Positions 1 through 8,637 of a stretch of 64,000 bases of DNA are shown piece by piece; the stretch's first letter is position 1, and each line of letters begins with the position of its first letter. The DNA lies in assembly GCF_029224025.1 (NCBI RefSeq), contig NZ_CP119392.1, positions 1,263,001-1,327,000 on the forward strand, given 5' to 3'. The position numbers and the translations under genes are program-made. The notes under the pieces were generated by a model. It saw only the letters and a program-made list of their open reading frames with translations. It searched no databases and was not told the DNA's origin. This DNA comes from Rhodanobacter sp. AS-Z3 (lineage in GTDB: Bacteria; Pseudomonadota; Gammaproteobacteria; Xanthomonadales; Rhodanobacteraceae).

Positions 1-1
1 C

Positions 2-970
2 CAAACCTTGCCGTCGTCGCTGGAACTGCCGATCAGCAAGGTGGATGGCGTCAAGGCGGTGGCCTACGCCAACTGGTTTGGTGGTGCGTATCAGGACCCG
101 CACAATCAGATTTTCAGCTTTGCCGTCAGCCCCAACTATCTCGATCTGTTTCCCGAGATCGAGCTGGCACCGGGTCAGCGCAAGGCCTTCGACGACACCC
201 GCACCGGCGTACTGGTCGGCGAGGACCTGGCAGCGAAATACCACTGGAAGGTAGGTGATCGCTTGCCGTTGCAGTCGACCATTTTCCCCACCCGTGATGG
301 CACCAAGAACTGGACCTTCGATATCGTCGGCATCCTGCATCCGAAAGACAAGAACGCCGGCGGCATGTTCAAGCAGTTGATCCTGCTGCACTGGAAGTAT
401 TTCGATGAAAGCACACCCTACAACCGTGGCTCGGTGGGCTGGTATGTGAGTCGCGTGTCCGATGTGAACCAGTCCGACCGCGTCGCCAAGGCGATCGACG
501 CGATCTCGGCGAACTCTGATCACGAGACCCGCACGCAGACCGAACAGGCGACGGCGGCGAACTACATCAAGCAGTTGGCCGACATCGGCCTGATCGTCAG
601 TTCGATCATGGGCGCGGTGTTCTTCACCCTGATGCTGCTGTCGGGCAACACCATGATGATGGCGGTGCGTGAACGTACTTCGGAACTGGCCGTGCTCAAG
701 ACCATCGGTTTTTCCAGTGGCAGCGTGCTCGGCATGGTGCTGGCCGAGTCGGTGCTGCTGCTGCTGATCGGCGGCGTCATAGGTCTGGGCATCGCCACTT
801 TGCTGATTCCTGTCGTGGCCGCCAACAGCGGGCTTGGCTTGCCACCCGTGGGTGCGGGCAACTGGTTGCTTGGCATCACGCTGATGACGGTGATCGGGCT
901 GGTGGTGGGGGTGATTCCTGCCATGCGCGCGATGCGCCTGAATATCGTCGATGCATTGGCCGGACGCTGA
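2..970 (+). CDS. ABC transporter permease, FtsX/MacB type (5' end outside window)
   Basis: Inner-membrane permease of a MacB/LolC-type ABC exporter. The reading frame is open from the first bases, so the N-terminus lies upstream of the window. What is visible is the end of the periplasmic MacB_PCD-type domain followed by the typical C-terminal FtsX block: three hydrophobic segments with the characteristic 'RERTSELAVLKTIGFS' type coupling stretch between the first two, and an 'IPAMRAMR...DAL' ending. It stops 12 bases before a second permease, so the two are very likely co-transcribed and form a heterodimeric transmembrane part. The ATPase and adaptor are expected upstream but cannot be seen. 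Substrate unknown. Confidence 0.9.
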   Translation, partial: QTLPSSLELPISKVDGVKAVAYANWFGGAYQDPHNQIFSFAVSPNYLDLFPEIELAPGQRKAFDDTRTGVLVGEDLAAKYHWKVGDRLPLQSTIFPTRDGTKNWTFDIVGILHPKDKNAGGMFKQLILLHWKYFDESTPYNRGSVGWYVSRVSDVNQSDRVAKAIDAISANSDHETRTQTEQATAANYIKQLADIGLIVSSIMGAVFFTLMLLSGNTMMMAVRERTSELAVLKTIGFSSGSVLGMVLAESVLLLLIGGVIGLGIATLLIPVVAANSGLGLPPVGAGNWLLGITLMTVIGLVVGVIPAMRAMRLNIVDALAGR

Positions 971-982
971 GGAGATCACGAC

Positions 983-2392
983 ATGAACCACTCAATTCGC
1001 TTTCTTATCGTCATCTTGATCTGTGGAGTAATGGGCACAGTGTTGGGCCTTGCCTCACGAAAGTCTCCCAAGTTGCGCAAGCTCCTGATAGACATGGGCA
1101 TGATCCTCACGATTTTGCTTTCAGTCTATTTCTGGTCTGTTCTTGCTTGGTGGGGAGCACTTATCGTCGCAGTTGCCATCGCCGTCTGGATGATCATGAC
1201 CCGACAAGGCCGCCAATCGGCATCGGTGACGGCGGTTGGGGTCAGCACCTTGCGTCAGCGGATGGGCTCGTCATCGGTGATCGTGATTGGCATTGCCGGT
1301 GTGGTCGGCGTGCTGGTGGCGCTGCTGGCGATGGGCGAGGGTTACAGCGAGACGCTACGCAAGACCGGCAGCGCCGATACCGCCATCGTGATGCGCGGCG
1401 CCTCCGCGTCCGAAGTGATGTCGGTGCTGGAGCGCGACAATGTGGTGGTGATTCCGCAGGCTGCCGGTATTGCCCGTGATTCCGAGGGCAAGCCGATTGC
1501 CTCGCCCGAACTGGTAGTTGCCGCCAACCTGCCGCTCAAAGGCGGCACCGAGGATGATGTCGGCAGTGTGCAGTTGCGCGGCATTGGCGAGGAGGCATGG
1601 AAGGTGCGTCCGAACGTCAAGATCATTGCAGGGCGCAAGTTCAAACCCGGTCTGCATGAGCTGATGATCGGCCAGGGTGCTGAGCGCGAGTTCGCTGGTG
1701 TGCAAGTCGGGAAGCAGGTCAAGTTGGGCAATGACGTGTGGACCGTGGTGGGTGAATTCGCCTCGGGTGACGCGCTGGATTCGGAGTTGTGGGCCGATGC
1801 GAATGTGGTGTCCGACGTGTTTCGTCGCGGTGGCAGCCGCAATTCGGTTACGGTGAAACTTACCAGTCCGCAGGCGTTTGATGCGTTCAAGGCGACGCTT
1901 GAAGCCGACCCGCGGCTAAAGGTGGACGTCAGCACCACGCTCGACTACTTCAGCAAGCAGTCCGAAGGCACCTCCAAGATGATCCAGGGCATTGGCATCG
2001 CGGTCGGCGTGATCATGGCCATTGGCGCGATCTTCGGTGCACTCAATTGCATGTTTGCCGCGGTGGCGGCGCGCGCTCGCGAAATTGCCACACTGCGTGC
2101 GATCGGTTTTCGCGGCGGTCCGGTGGTGGTGGCGATCATGCTGGAGACGATGCTGCTGGCCTTGCTCGGTGGCGTACTTGGCGGCCTGCTGGCCTGGTTG
2201 ATTTTCAACGGCTATACCGCATCGACGATGGCAGCCGGATCGGTCGGCAAGCTCAGTTTCGAATTCAGCGTGACGCCCGCGTTGTTGTGGACCGGCCTGA
2301 AGTGGGCGTTGGCCATCGGCTTCATCGGCGGCCTGTTTCCGGCGATGCGGGCCGCGCGCCTGCCGGTGACTACGGCGCTGCGCGAGCTCTGA
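983..2392 (+). CDS. ABC transporter permease, FtsX/MacB type, with extra N-terminal membrane segments
   Basis: Second permease of the same exporter (469 aa). The ATG follows a good ribosome binding site (GAGGAGA, 8 bases upstream). The core is standard: a hydrophobic helix near residues 95-115, a periplasmic domain to about residue 325, then three helices with the coupling stretch 'AREIATLRAIGFRGG' and the ending 'FPAMRAARLPVTTALREL'. Unusual is a leader of about 85 residues with three hydrophobic stretches (about 5-24, 36-50, 54-70) before the normal first helix. This leader is visibly AT-richer than the rest of the gene. Partner of the permease just upstream; substrate unknown. Confidence 0.9.
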   Translation: MNHSIRFLIVILICGVMGTVLGLASRKSPKLRKLLIDMGMILTILLSVYFWSVLAWWGALIVAVAIAVWMIMTRQGRQSASVTAVGVSTLRQRMGSSSVIVIGIAGVVGVLVALLAMGEGYSETLRKTGSADTAIVMRGASASEVMSVLERDNVVVIPQAAGIARDSEGKPIASPELVVAANLPLKGGTEDDVGSVQLRGIGEEAWKVRPNVKIIAGRKFKPGLHELMIGQGAEREFAGVQVGKQVKLGNDVWTVVGEFASGDALDSELWADANVVSDVFRRGGSRNSVTVKLTSPQAFDAFKATLEADPRLKVDVSTTLDYFSKQSEGTSKMIQGIGIAVGVIMAIGAIFGALNCMFAAVAARAREIATLRAIGFRGGPVVVAIMLETMLLALLGGVLGGLLAWLIFNGYTASTMAAGSVGKLSFEFSVTPALLWTGLKWALAIGFIGGLFPAMRAARLPVTTALREL

Positions 2393-2403
2393 CCACAGCC
2401 CGC

Positions 2404-2489
2404 GCAGGAGCCCGCTGGCGGGCGATGCTCTTTTTGATGTTCCCAGCAAGGACTCAAATCAAAAACATCGCCCGCCAGCGGGCTCCTAC
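2404..2489. repeat. REP pair (family A), inverted
   Basis: Two inverted copies of a palindromic unit of the form G(T/C)AGGAGCCCGC-TGGCGGGCGATGC, at 2404-2428 and 2465-2489 (second copy reversed), separated by 36 bases. Each copy is itself an imperfect hairpin and the pair can form one long stem. It lies between the convergent ends of the permease gene and the AtoE-like gene and may also end transcription. Same family as the copies at 22109, 29335 and 33296. Confidence 0.9.
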
Positions 2490-2499
2490 GCGCTTCCAG

Positions 2500-3912
2500 T
2501 CATGGCATCACCGGCGGCACGTAGGTCAGCGTCAGCCCCAACAACCACAACATGCCCAGCACTAGCGGCACATGCGCCAGCAACTGCATGAAGGTGTAGC
2601 CGACCACGTCGCGTGCCTTCACTCCAAGCACGCCGAGCAGTGGCAGCATCCAGAAGGGATTGATCAGATTCGGCAACGCCTCGGCGGCGTTGTACACCTG
2701 CACCGCCCAGCCGAGATGCACGTGCAGGTCGTTCGCCGCCTGCATCACGTAGGGCGCTTCGACCAGCCACTTGCCACCGCCGGAAGGCACGAAGAAACCG
2801 AGGATGGCGGAGTAGGCGCCCATCACGGCGGGGAAGCTCTCCGTGTCAGCGACCTGCACGAACAAATGTGACAGGCGATGTGCCAGCGTTGCACCGCCGC
2901 GGCCTGGTACCTGAGTCAGTAGCGCGGCGATGCCGCCGTACAACGGGAACTGGATCAGCACGCCGGCCGTACCTGGCACCGCGCGATGGACGGCGTCGAG
3001 AAAGCTGCGTGGCCGCCAGTGCAGCAGGATGCCCAGCGTCAGGAACAAAAAGTTGTAGGTGTTGAGATTGGCGATCGCGCTGACAATGGGTTTACTGGCG
3101 AATTCGTGAGCGAGCCAGCCCAACCCCAGCAGACCGATCGCCAGCGACAGCAGCGGGCTGTATTCCAGCCACTCGCCCGGTCGCGTGCGCGGCGGCAACG
3201 CAGGTGTCGCGCTTTCCATTGCCTCGAAATCCTGCGCGGTGCGCGCATTCGCATCCGATGGCGCGGTGAGCCAGCACACCAGTAGCGACACCCCGATCAG
3301 CACGCTGGTCAGCACCAGCGACTGCCACAGGAAAATCGTCTGGCTGAAGGGCAACACGCCGGTGATCGCCAGCAGCCCTGGTGGCATGCTGGCCGGGTTT
3401 GCCTGCAGTTGTGCCGCGGATGACGACAGGCCCATTGCCCAGATCGCACCCAGCCCGAGATAAGCCGCCGCGCCGGCGGCGCGATAGTCCATGCGCAGGT
3501 CGCTGCGCCGTGCCAGCGCGCGCACCAGCAAGCCGCCGAAGACCAGTGAGAAACCCCAGCTCAACAATGAGGCGAGCATGCTCACCAGCGCGATGTAGAC
3601 TATCGCGCCCCGGCCCGTGCGCGGTGCCCGCGCCAGCACATCGATGAACCGCGCCACCACCGGCGCGGTGGCCAGCACGTAACCGCCGATCACCACGAAG
3701 GCCATCTGCATGGTGAACGGAATCAGGCTCCAGAAGCCGTTGCCGAAAGCATCGACGGCAGCGACAGGGGTCGCACCGGACGCGAACGTCGCCAGCGCCA
3801 CCAACACCACGCCAAGCGCTGCGAACACCCACGCATCCGGAAACCAGCGCTCTGCCCACGCCGCACTGCGCAGCGCGGCACGCGCCATCCAGCCCTCTCG
3901 TTCTGCACTCAT
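2500..3912 (-). CDS. atoE: Short-chain fatty acid transporter, AtoE family
   Basis: Integral inner-membrane protein of 470 aa, the usual length for the AtoE/short-chain fatty acid transporter family. It has about a dozen hydrophobic segments and family-like stretches such as 'FWSLIPFTMQMAFVVIGGYVLA', the 'SWGFSLVFGGL' loop and 'FFVPSGGGKWLVEAPYVM' near the C-terminus. In E. coli the homologue imports acetoacetate and other short-chain acids with the ato genes; no such enzymes are next to it here, so the substrate is inferred from family only. It stands alone: convergent with the ABC permease downstream, and 121 bases downstream of the EamA exporter on the same strand. Confidence 0.85.
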   Translation of the reverse strand: MSAEREGWMARAALRSAAWAERWFPDAWVFAALGVVLVALATFASGATPVAAVDAFGNGFWSLIPFTMQMAFVVIGGYVLATAPVVARFIDVLARAPRTGRGAIVYIALVSMLASLLSWGFSLVFGGLLVRALARRSDLRMDYRAAGAAAYLGLGAIWAMGLSSSAAQLQANPASMPPGLLAITGVLPFSQTIFLWQSLVLTSVLIGVSLLVCWLTAPSDANARTAQDFEAMESATPALPPRTRPGEWLEYSPLLSLAIGLLGLGWLAHEFASKPIVSAIANLNTYNFLFLTLGILLHWRPRSFLDAVHRAVPGTAGVLIQFPLYGGIAALLTQVPGRGGATLAHRLSHLFVQVADTESFPAVMGAYSAILGFFVPSGGGKWLVEAPYVMQAANDLHVHLGWAVQVYNAAEALPNLINPFWMLPLLGVLGVKARDVVGYTFMQLLAHVPLVLGMLWLLGLTLTYVPPVMP

Positions 3913-4033
3913 GCCTTCCCCCTTGCGCTATCGCTGCATCGTTACGCGACAGCGCGAGCTGGGCAAGTCGAGAAGAAACCAGCTCGTATTGAACGCTGCT
4001 GACTGTCAGAAAACAGGTCGCTTTTGATCCCGC

Positions 4034-4969
4034 TCAGGCAGACGCAGTGCTGGCAACCTGTCGCTTCTGCTTCGCCATCGTGATCACCACCAGACCGCCC
4101 AGGATGATCGCCATGCCGAGTAAATCGTACGGTCCCAGATGCTCTCCGGCGACGAGGATGCCCAGTAGCACGGCGACCGGCGGATTCACGTACGCATAGC
4201 TGGTGGCCAGCGCCGGTCGCGCATGCTTCAGCACATACAGGTAGGCGCTGAAGGCGATGATCGAGCCGAACACCCCGAGGTAAATGACGGCCAGCGTGGC
4301 ACGCGTGGCGGGGTGTGATGGCAGATGTTCACCACTGATGAATCCAAACGCGAGCAGCGCGATGCTGGCGGTCAGCATTTGCGCGGCGGTATTCATCGGC
4401 CCTTTCGGCATGTCGCGTCCACGGCTCCAGGCCGACCCGAAGGCCCAGCACGCTGCCGCCGTCAGCAAGGCCAGCGCACCGAGCCGCGAACCGGACAGGC
4501 TGCTGCCGAGGTTGAGCACGATGACGCCGACGAAGCCGATCACCAGTCCTACGCTCTCGCGGCGGCTCGGCCATTGCCCGTACATGCCGGTGAACAACGC
4601 CGCGAACAACGGCATGCTGGCGACGGCTACCGCAGCGATGCCCGAGCTGACCCGCTCTTCGGCGAAACACACCAGACCATTGCCCATGCCCAGCAGCAGC
4701 AAACCGGTGAAGGTGGCGTTGCCCCACTGTCGTGGCGTGGGTGCGGCCAATCCGCGCCAGCGCAGAAAGCCGTACAGCGCGACACCGGCACCGAGAAAGC
4801 GGATGCCGGCCAGCAGGAATGGCGGATAGCTTTCGAGCGCAAAGCGGATGCCGAGATAGGTGGAACCCCAGATCACGTAAAGCGCGAACAGCGATAGCGG
4901 GATCAGCACGCGGTGATCGCTCAGGCTACGCGAAGTGGCAGTCGCGTCAGCAGCAAGGTTCTCGGACAT
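4034..4969 (-). CDS. yedA: EamA/DMT family exporter, YedA-like
   Basis: Drug/metabolite transporter of 311 aa with ten predicted membrane helices in two EamA repeats (roughly residues 20-150 and 165-300). The first helix carries 'YVIWGSTYLGIRFALE', the hallmark start of YedA/RhaT-like exporters, and the second repeat includes 'YLGVFGSIIAFSAYLYVLK'. Probably exports small metabolites or drugs; the substrate cannot be read from sequence. Monocistronic in appearance. The symbol is by similarity of the opening helices and length and is the least certain part. Confidence 0.85.
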   Translation of the reverse strand: MSENLAADATATSRSLSDHRVLIPLSLFALYVIWGSTYLGIRFALESYPPFLLAGIRFLGAGVALYGFLRWRGLAAPTPRQWGNATFTGLLLLGMGNGLVCFAEERVSSGIAAVAVASMPLFAALFTGMYGQWPSRRESVGLVIGFVGVIVLNLGSSLSGSRLGALALLTAAACWAFGSAWSRGRDMPKGPMNTAAQMLTASIALLAFGFISGEHLPSHPATRATLAVIYLGVFGSIIAFSAYLYVLKHARPALATSYAYVNPPVAVLLGILVAGEHLGPYDLLGMAIILGGLVVITMAKQKRQVASTASA

Positions 4970-5036
4970 GGGGGCGGATCGTGTGGGGACGGCGCATTAT
5001 CCATCGCCATCCCCGTTGGCGCCCCTGCCGGATGGC

Positions 5037-5312
5037 TCAGTGAGCGACTGGACGGCCCTGCTGGATCACCACGAACTCGCCTTCCAGCACGGCCGGCTGC
5101 GCGTGGCCGCCAGATGACGCCGGCGTGGCTGGAGCATGCCCCCGCTTCCACTGGCGCACGGCCAGCAGCACGATGCCACCGACCAGCAGCACGCCGGCCA
5201 ACGCGAGTCCGAATACCAGCAGCACGCCAAGCACGGCCACACCCAGCAGCAGCGACAGAGCGCGGGCGAGCGGATGGCGAGGGCGACGCATGGAAGGCAG
5301 GGCAAAGTACAT
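5037..5312 (-). CDS. Small membrane protein, function unknown
   Basis: A 91-residue protein with basic N-terminus (RRPRHP), two adjoining hydrophobic stretches (about residues 17-36 and 38-57) rich in Leu/Val/Gly, then a soluble tail that ends in 'EGEFVVIQQGRPVAH'. It is divergent from the Rieske gene. Codon use resembles its neighbours and the tail is not low-complexity, so I consider it a real gene. No family recognised. Its start codon touches the direct repeat at 5312-5336, which may control it. Confidence 0.6.
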   Translation of the reverse strand: MYFALPSMRRPRHPLARALSLLLGVAVLGVLLVFGLALAGVLLVGGIVLLAVRQWKRGHAPATPASSGGHAQPAVLEGEFVVIQQGRPVAH

Positions 5313-5336
5313 GTGTTAAAAATCCGTGTGTTAAAA
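5312..5336. repeat. Tandem TGTGTTAAAA repeat in a divergent promoter region
   Basis: Two identical copies of TGTGTTAAAA at 5312-5321 and 5327-5336 (15-base period) lie between the divergent small membrane protein and Rieske genes. The AT-rich block stands out in GC-rich surroundings. It could be an operator or contain a -10 element (TTAAAAT); which, is not shown. Confidence 0.5.
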
Positions 5337-5389
5337 TCAACGACTTACGCCAACACCATGGGGCCTGCCGGCCCGCGAGACAAGTGCCG

Positions 5390-5746
5390 ATGGACCCATC
5401 TACTCCCGCAGAATCGTCGCAGTTCGCCGCCCTGTGCCGGCTCGACGACATTCCCGATGGCGGCGCGACGGCGGTCGATGCCCAGCTGGTGGATGGCGAG
5501 GAAAGCCTGATCCTGCTGCGTCGTGGCGAGCAGGTGCAAGGCTATATCAACGTCTGCCCGCACGCTGGCCGCCGCCTCGACTATGCCCCCGGGAAATTCC
5601 TGCTGAAAAATGGCACCCTGATCTGCGCCGTGCACGGTGCGACGTTCAATCAGGGCGACGGCTTGTGTATTGGCGGGCCGTGTCGCGGTGAGCATTTGCG
5701 CCCGGTGGCGGTGCAGGTAGACGAGGGTGAGGTAAGGCTTGCCTGA
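5390..5746 (+). CDS. Rieske [2Fe-2S] ferredoxin-like protein
   Basis: A 118-residue stand-alone Rieske domain. Both cluster-binding boxes are intact: C-P-H followed by 'AGRRLDYAPG', and C-A-V-H-G in 'LICAVHGATF', giving two Cys and two His ligands. A 'GGPCRGEHLRPVAV' stretch closes the fold. No membrane helix or signal peptide, so a soluble cytoplasmic electron carrier, like the small Rieske proteins that serve oxygenases or nitrite reductases. The ATG at 5390 is the only sensible start: upstream in-frame sequence reads through a divergent gene. No oxygenase partner is adjacent. Confidence 0.85.
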   Translation: MDPSTPAESSQFAALCRLDDIPDGGATAVDAQLVDGEESLILLRRGEQVQGYINVCPHAGRRLDYAPGKFLLKNGTLICAVHGATFNQGDGLCIGGPCRGEHLRPVAVQVDEGEVRLA

Positions 5747-5779
5747 GCCGCCGCCGCGTTCAGTCTGCCAGGCGTGGCT

Positions 5780-7621
5780 TCAGTCAAACATCAAGTTGAT
5801 CACGACCAGCGTGACAATCAGCACCAGCAAGGTCAGCGGTATGCCAACCCGCAGGAAATCCTTGCTCTTGTAGCCACCTGGGCCGGTGATCATCATCAGC
5901 GCGGGATGGCCGGAGCTGAGCAGGAAAGTGTTGGACGAGGATACCGCCACGATCAGTGCATAGGCCGACGGGTTGCCACCAGTGGCAACGGCGACGCTGA
6001 TGGCGATGGGCACCATCATCACAGTGGCGCCAACGTTGGACATGACTTGCGAGAACAACAGCGTGAGCAGTGCCAGGCAAAGTTGCAGCACCCACGGTGC
6101 CGAACTGCCCAGGTGCACCAGCACCTGCTGCGCGATCCATGCGGCGGTGCCGGTGGCGTCCATCGACCAGCCCAGCGGAATCAGGCAGGCGATCACGAAG
6201 ATGGTTTTCCAGTTGACCGCCTTGTACGCCTCGTCCATGTTCAGCACGCCGGTCAACAGCATGGCGATCGCGCCAGTCATCATCGACACCGACAGGTCGA
6301 GATTGGTGAACAACGCCAGGCCCTGCGCCATCAGGAAGAAGCCCACCGCCTGCCAGATCTTGCCGGGGCGTTGCAGCTCTTTCGGGATGTCGGTGACGAC
6401 GACCAGGTCCTTGTCTTCGGCCGCCAGCGACAGGTCGCGCCAGTTGCTATGCAGCACCACGGTGTCGCCGGCGCGCAAGCTGACTCCGCGCACGTCGTCG
6501 CGCAGCACTTTGTCGCCACGGGTCACGGCCAGCACGGAAATGCCGAAGCGCTTGCGCAGGCGCAGCTCGCCCACCGTATGCTTGATGAAGCGCGACACCG
6601 GCGGGATCACCACTTCGGAAATGCCGGCGCGGGTCGGATTGAATAGTTCGCCGAGCTGGCGCATGCGGGTCGACAAGCGGCACAGCTGATTATTGGCAAA
6701 CTGGTTGAGCTGCTCGCGTGGGCCGAGCACGCCGAGTACGGAACCGACCCAAATCACGTGATCGGCCGGCGGTGCCATGCGCGAATCATTGCCGCTCTTG
6801 ATCGCCAGGATCAGCGGCGCGTCGTATAGCTGCTCGGCTTCACCGATGCTCATGCCGACCAGCGGGCTTTCCGCGGTGACGGTGAGCTCGGCAGTCTCGC
6901 CAACGATGCCGTAGGTTTCCGCGAAGTAGCTTTCGGTGCGCCCGGGCGTCACCTTCAGTCGCTCATCCTCATGTCCGGGCAGCAGCTTGCTGCCGAAGAA
7001 ATAGAAATACGCCACGCCGACCAGGGCCAGCGCCAGGCCCACCGGGGTGACGCTGAACAAGCCGAATTTCGCAATGGTGTGCGCGCCCGGTGGAAGGTTC
7101 AGGTTGGCGCTGGCGATCAGGTCGTTCAGCACGATCAATGGCGAGTTCGCGATAAGCGTGGTGTTGGTGCCGGTGAGGATGCAGAACGCCATCGGCAGCA
7201 GCAGTCGCGAAATCGGCACGCCGGTGCGCGCGGACAGCCGGCTGCTGACGGGAATCATCAGCGCGGCCAACGCCTGACTGGGAATTACCGCGCTGAACAT
7301 GCTGGCGACAACGTTGATCACCATGCCCAGCCTCGATTCCGCGCCGCGCGCCATGCGCATCACGAAGGTGGCGGTGTAGGTAAGCACGCCGGCGCGGTCC
7401 AGCCCTTCGCCCATGATCATGATGGCGATGATCGCGATCACGGCGTTGCCGGCGAAGCCGTTGAACACGCGGTCGGACGGGATCAGCCCGGTCAGCCCGA
7501 TCACCACCACCACCAGCAGCGCCACCATGTCGGCGCGAATCCACTCCAGCACCAGCATCAACATGGTGAAGCCCAGCAGCCCCAGGACCAGGATCATTTC
7601 TGGGGTGAGCGAGAGTGCCAT
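5780..7621 (-). CDS. SLC13/DASS family permease with two RCK_C (TrkA-C) domains
   Basis: A 613-residue inner-membrane transporter. Order: an N-terminal membrane half (about residues 1-210) with the 'GTNTTLIANSP' type substrate/sodium loop, two cytoplasmic TrkA-C domains (about 220-305 and 310-400), then the second membrane half. This layout is typical of proteobacterial anion (sulfate/citrate-like) permeases. The ATG at 7621 is chosen because of the AAGGA ribosome binding site nine bases upstream and because the protein then starts with the first helix; the frame is open further upstream but encodes non-membrane Arg-rich sequence. Lies 154 bases downstream of trmB on the same strand. Confidence 0.88.
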   Translation of the reverse strand: MALSLTPEMILVLGLLGFTMLMLVLEWIRADMVALLVVVVIGLTGLIPSDRVFNGFAGNAVIAIIAIMIMGEGLDRAGVLTYTATFVMRMARGAESRLGMVINVVASMFSAVIPSQALAALMIPVSSRLSARTGVPISRLLLPMAFCILTGTNTTLIANSPLIVLNDLIASANLNLPPGAHTIAKFGLFSVTPVGLALALVGVAYFYFFGSKLLPGHEDERLKVTPGRTESYFAETYGIVGETAELTVTAESPLVGMSIGEAEQLYDAPLILAIKSGNDSRMAPPADHVIWVGSVLGVLGPREQLNQFANNQLCRLSTRMRQLGELFNPTRAGISEVVIPPVSRFIKHTVGELRLRKRFGISVLAVTRGDKVLRDDVRGVSLRAGDTVVLHSNWRDLSLAAEDKDLVVVTDIPKELQRPGKIWQAVGFFLMAQGLALFTNLDLSVSMMTGAIAMLLTGVLNMDEAYKAVNWKTIFVIACLIPLGWSMDATGTAAWIAQQVLVHLGSSAPWVLQLCLALLTLLFSQVMSNVGATVMMVPIAISVAVATGGNPSAYALIVAVSSSNTFLLSSGHPALMMITGPGGYKSKDFLRVGIPLTLLVLIVTLVVINLMFD

Positions 7622-7775
7622 CAGCTGACGTCCTTGCGACGCAGCAGTTTGCGGTGGATACGGCGGGGCAGTGGAAGCTTCACGCTGCTGTCGATTCGTC
7701 CCTGGGCGGATGCCCGTGAGTATAAGCGGGCTGGCGCGGTTGCTGGTGAATCGTGGCCTACGCGCGTTGCGCCGA

Positions 7776-8486
7776 TCACGCCTTGCGGTAGAGCAAGTCC
7801 CACACACCGTGACCCAGTTTCAGGCCACGCCGCTCGAAGTGGGTTTCGATACGCCACTCGGGCTTTTCGGCGTACTGCGCCGGGCCGAGCTGGTTGCGCC
7901 ACGCCGGTGCGGCTTCCATCACTTCAAGCATGTGCTCGGCGTAGGGCTGCCAGTCAGTGGCGAGGTGCAGCAAGCCATTCGTCGCCATGCGTGAGGCCAG
8001 CAAGGCGACAAACTCGGGCTGGATGAGCCGGCGTTTGTTGTGGCGCTTCTTGTGCCACGGATCGGGGAACCAGATCCGCACCTCGGCCAGGGTGCCGGGA
8101 GCGATCTCGTTCTCCAGCACTTCGACTGCATCGTGCTTGTAAAGGCGCACGTTGCCGGCATCGCGAGCGGCCAGCGCGTTCATCAATCGACCGACACCGG
8201 GGCCGTGCACTTCCACCCCAAGGAAATTGCGCGACTGGTCATGCTCGCTGGCCCATGCCAACGCCTCACCGTTGCCGAAGCCGATCTCCATCACCAAGGG
8301 CGCACTGCGCGCAAAGTGTGTGGCGAAGTCTTGCGAGATGCCGCGATAGTCAATGCCAAAGCGCGACCACAAGGTGTCGAAGGCACGCTGCTGCGCCGGT
8401 GTCATGCGCCCTTCGCGCAGCACGAAGCTGCGGATGCGGCGCATGTAATAGGGAGCGGAAATGTGGACGTCGTCTGGCGTGGGCAT
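7776..8486 (-). CDS. trmB: tRNA (guanine-N7-)-methyltransferase TrmB
   Basis: SAM-dependent enzyme making m7G46 in the variable loop of tRNAs. 236 aa, normal length. The SAM-binding motif '[11 protein letters not shown]' is near residue 75-85, and the highly conserved '[14 protein letters not shown]' signature follows, as does '[12 protein letters not shown]'. Start at 8486 gives the usual short N-terminal tail ending in '[17 protein letters not shown]', a known TrmB lead-in. Single gene on the minus strand. Confidence 0.95.
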   Translation of the reverse strand: MPTPDDVHISAPYYMRRIRSFVLREGRMTPAQQRAFDTLWSRFGIDYRGISQDFATHFARSAPLVMEIGFGNGEALAWASEHDQSRNFLGVEVHGPGVGRLMNALAARDAGNVRLYKHDAVEVLENEIAPGTLAEVRIWFPDPWHKKRHNKRRLIQPEFVALLASRMATNGLLHLATDWQPYAEHMLEVMEAAPAWRNQLGPAQYAEKPEWRIETHFERRGLKLGHGVWDLLYRKA

Positions 8487-8637
8487 CCGCCTATTGTAAA
8501 GCCTTGCGCCGCAATCGCCGTGCCCGGCAGGTACAGCGATTGCGGGATGGCCAGTTCGAGGCCATCCCGCGCTATCACAGAATCCCGCGGGAACTGCCTG
8601 GGTCACCCAGGCGGTGTAGCATGCGCGCCATCGGGAA

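Noticed and set aside
2404..2489. CRISPR array from the repeated palindromes
   Set aside because: Repeats occur in inverted pairs at scattered loci with no regular spacers and no cas genes; they fit REP elements.
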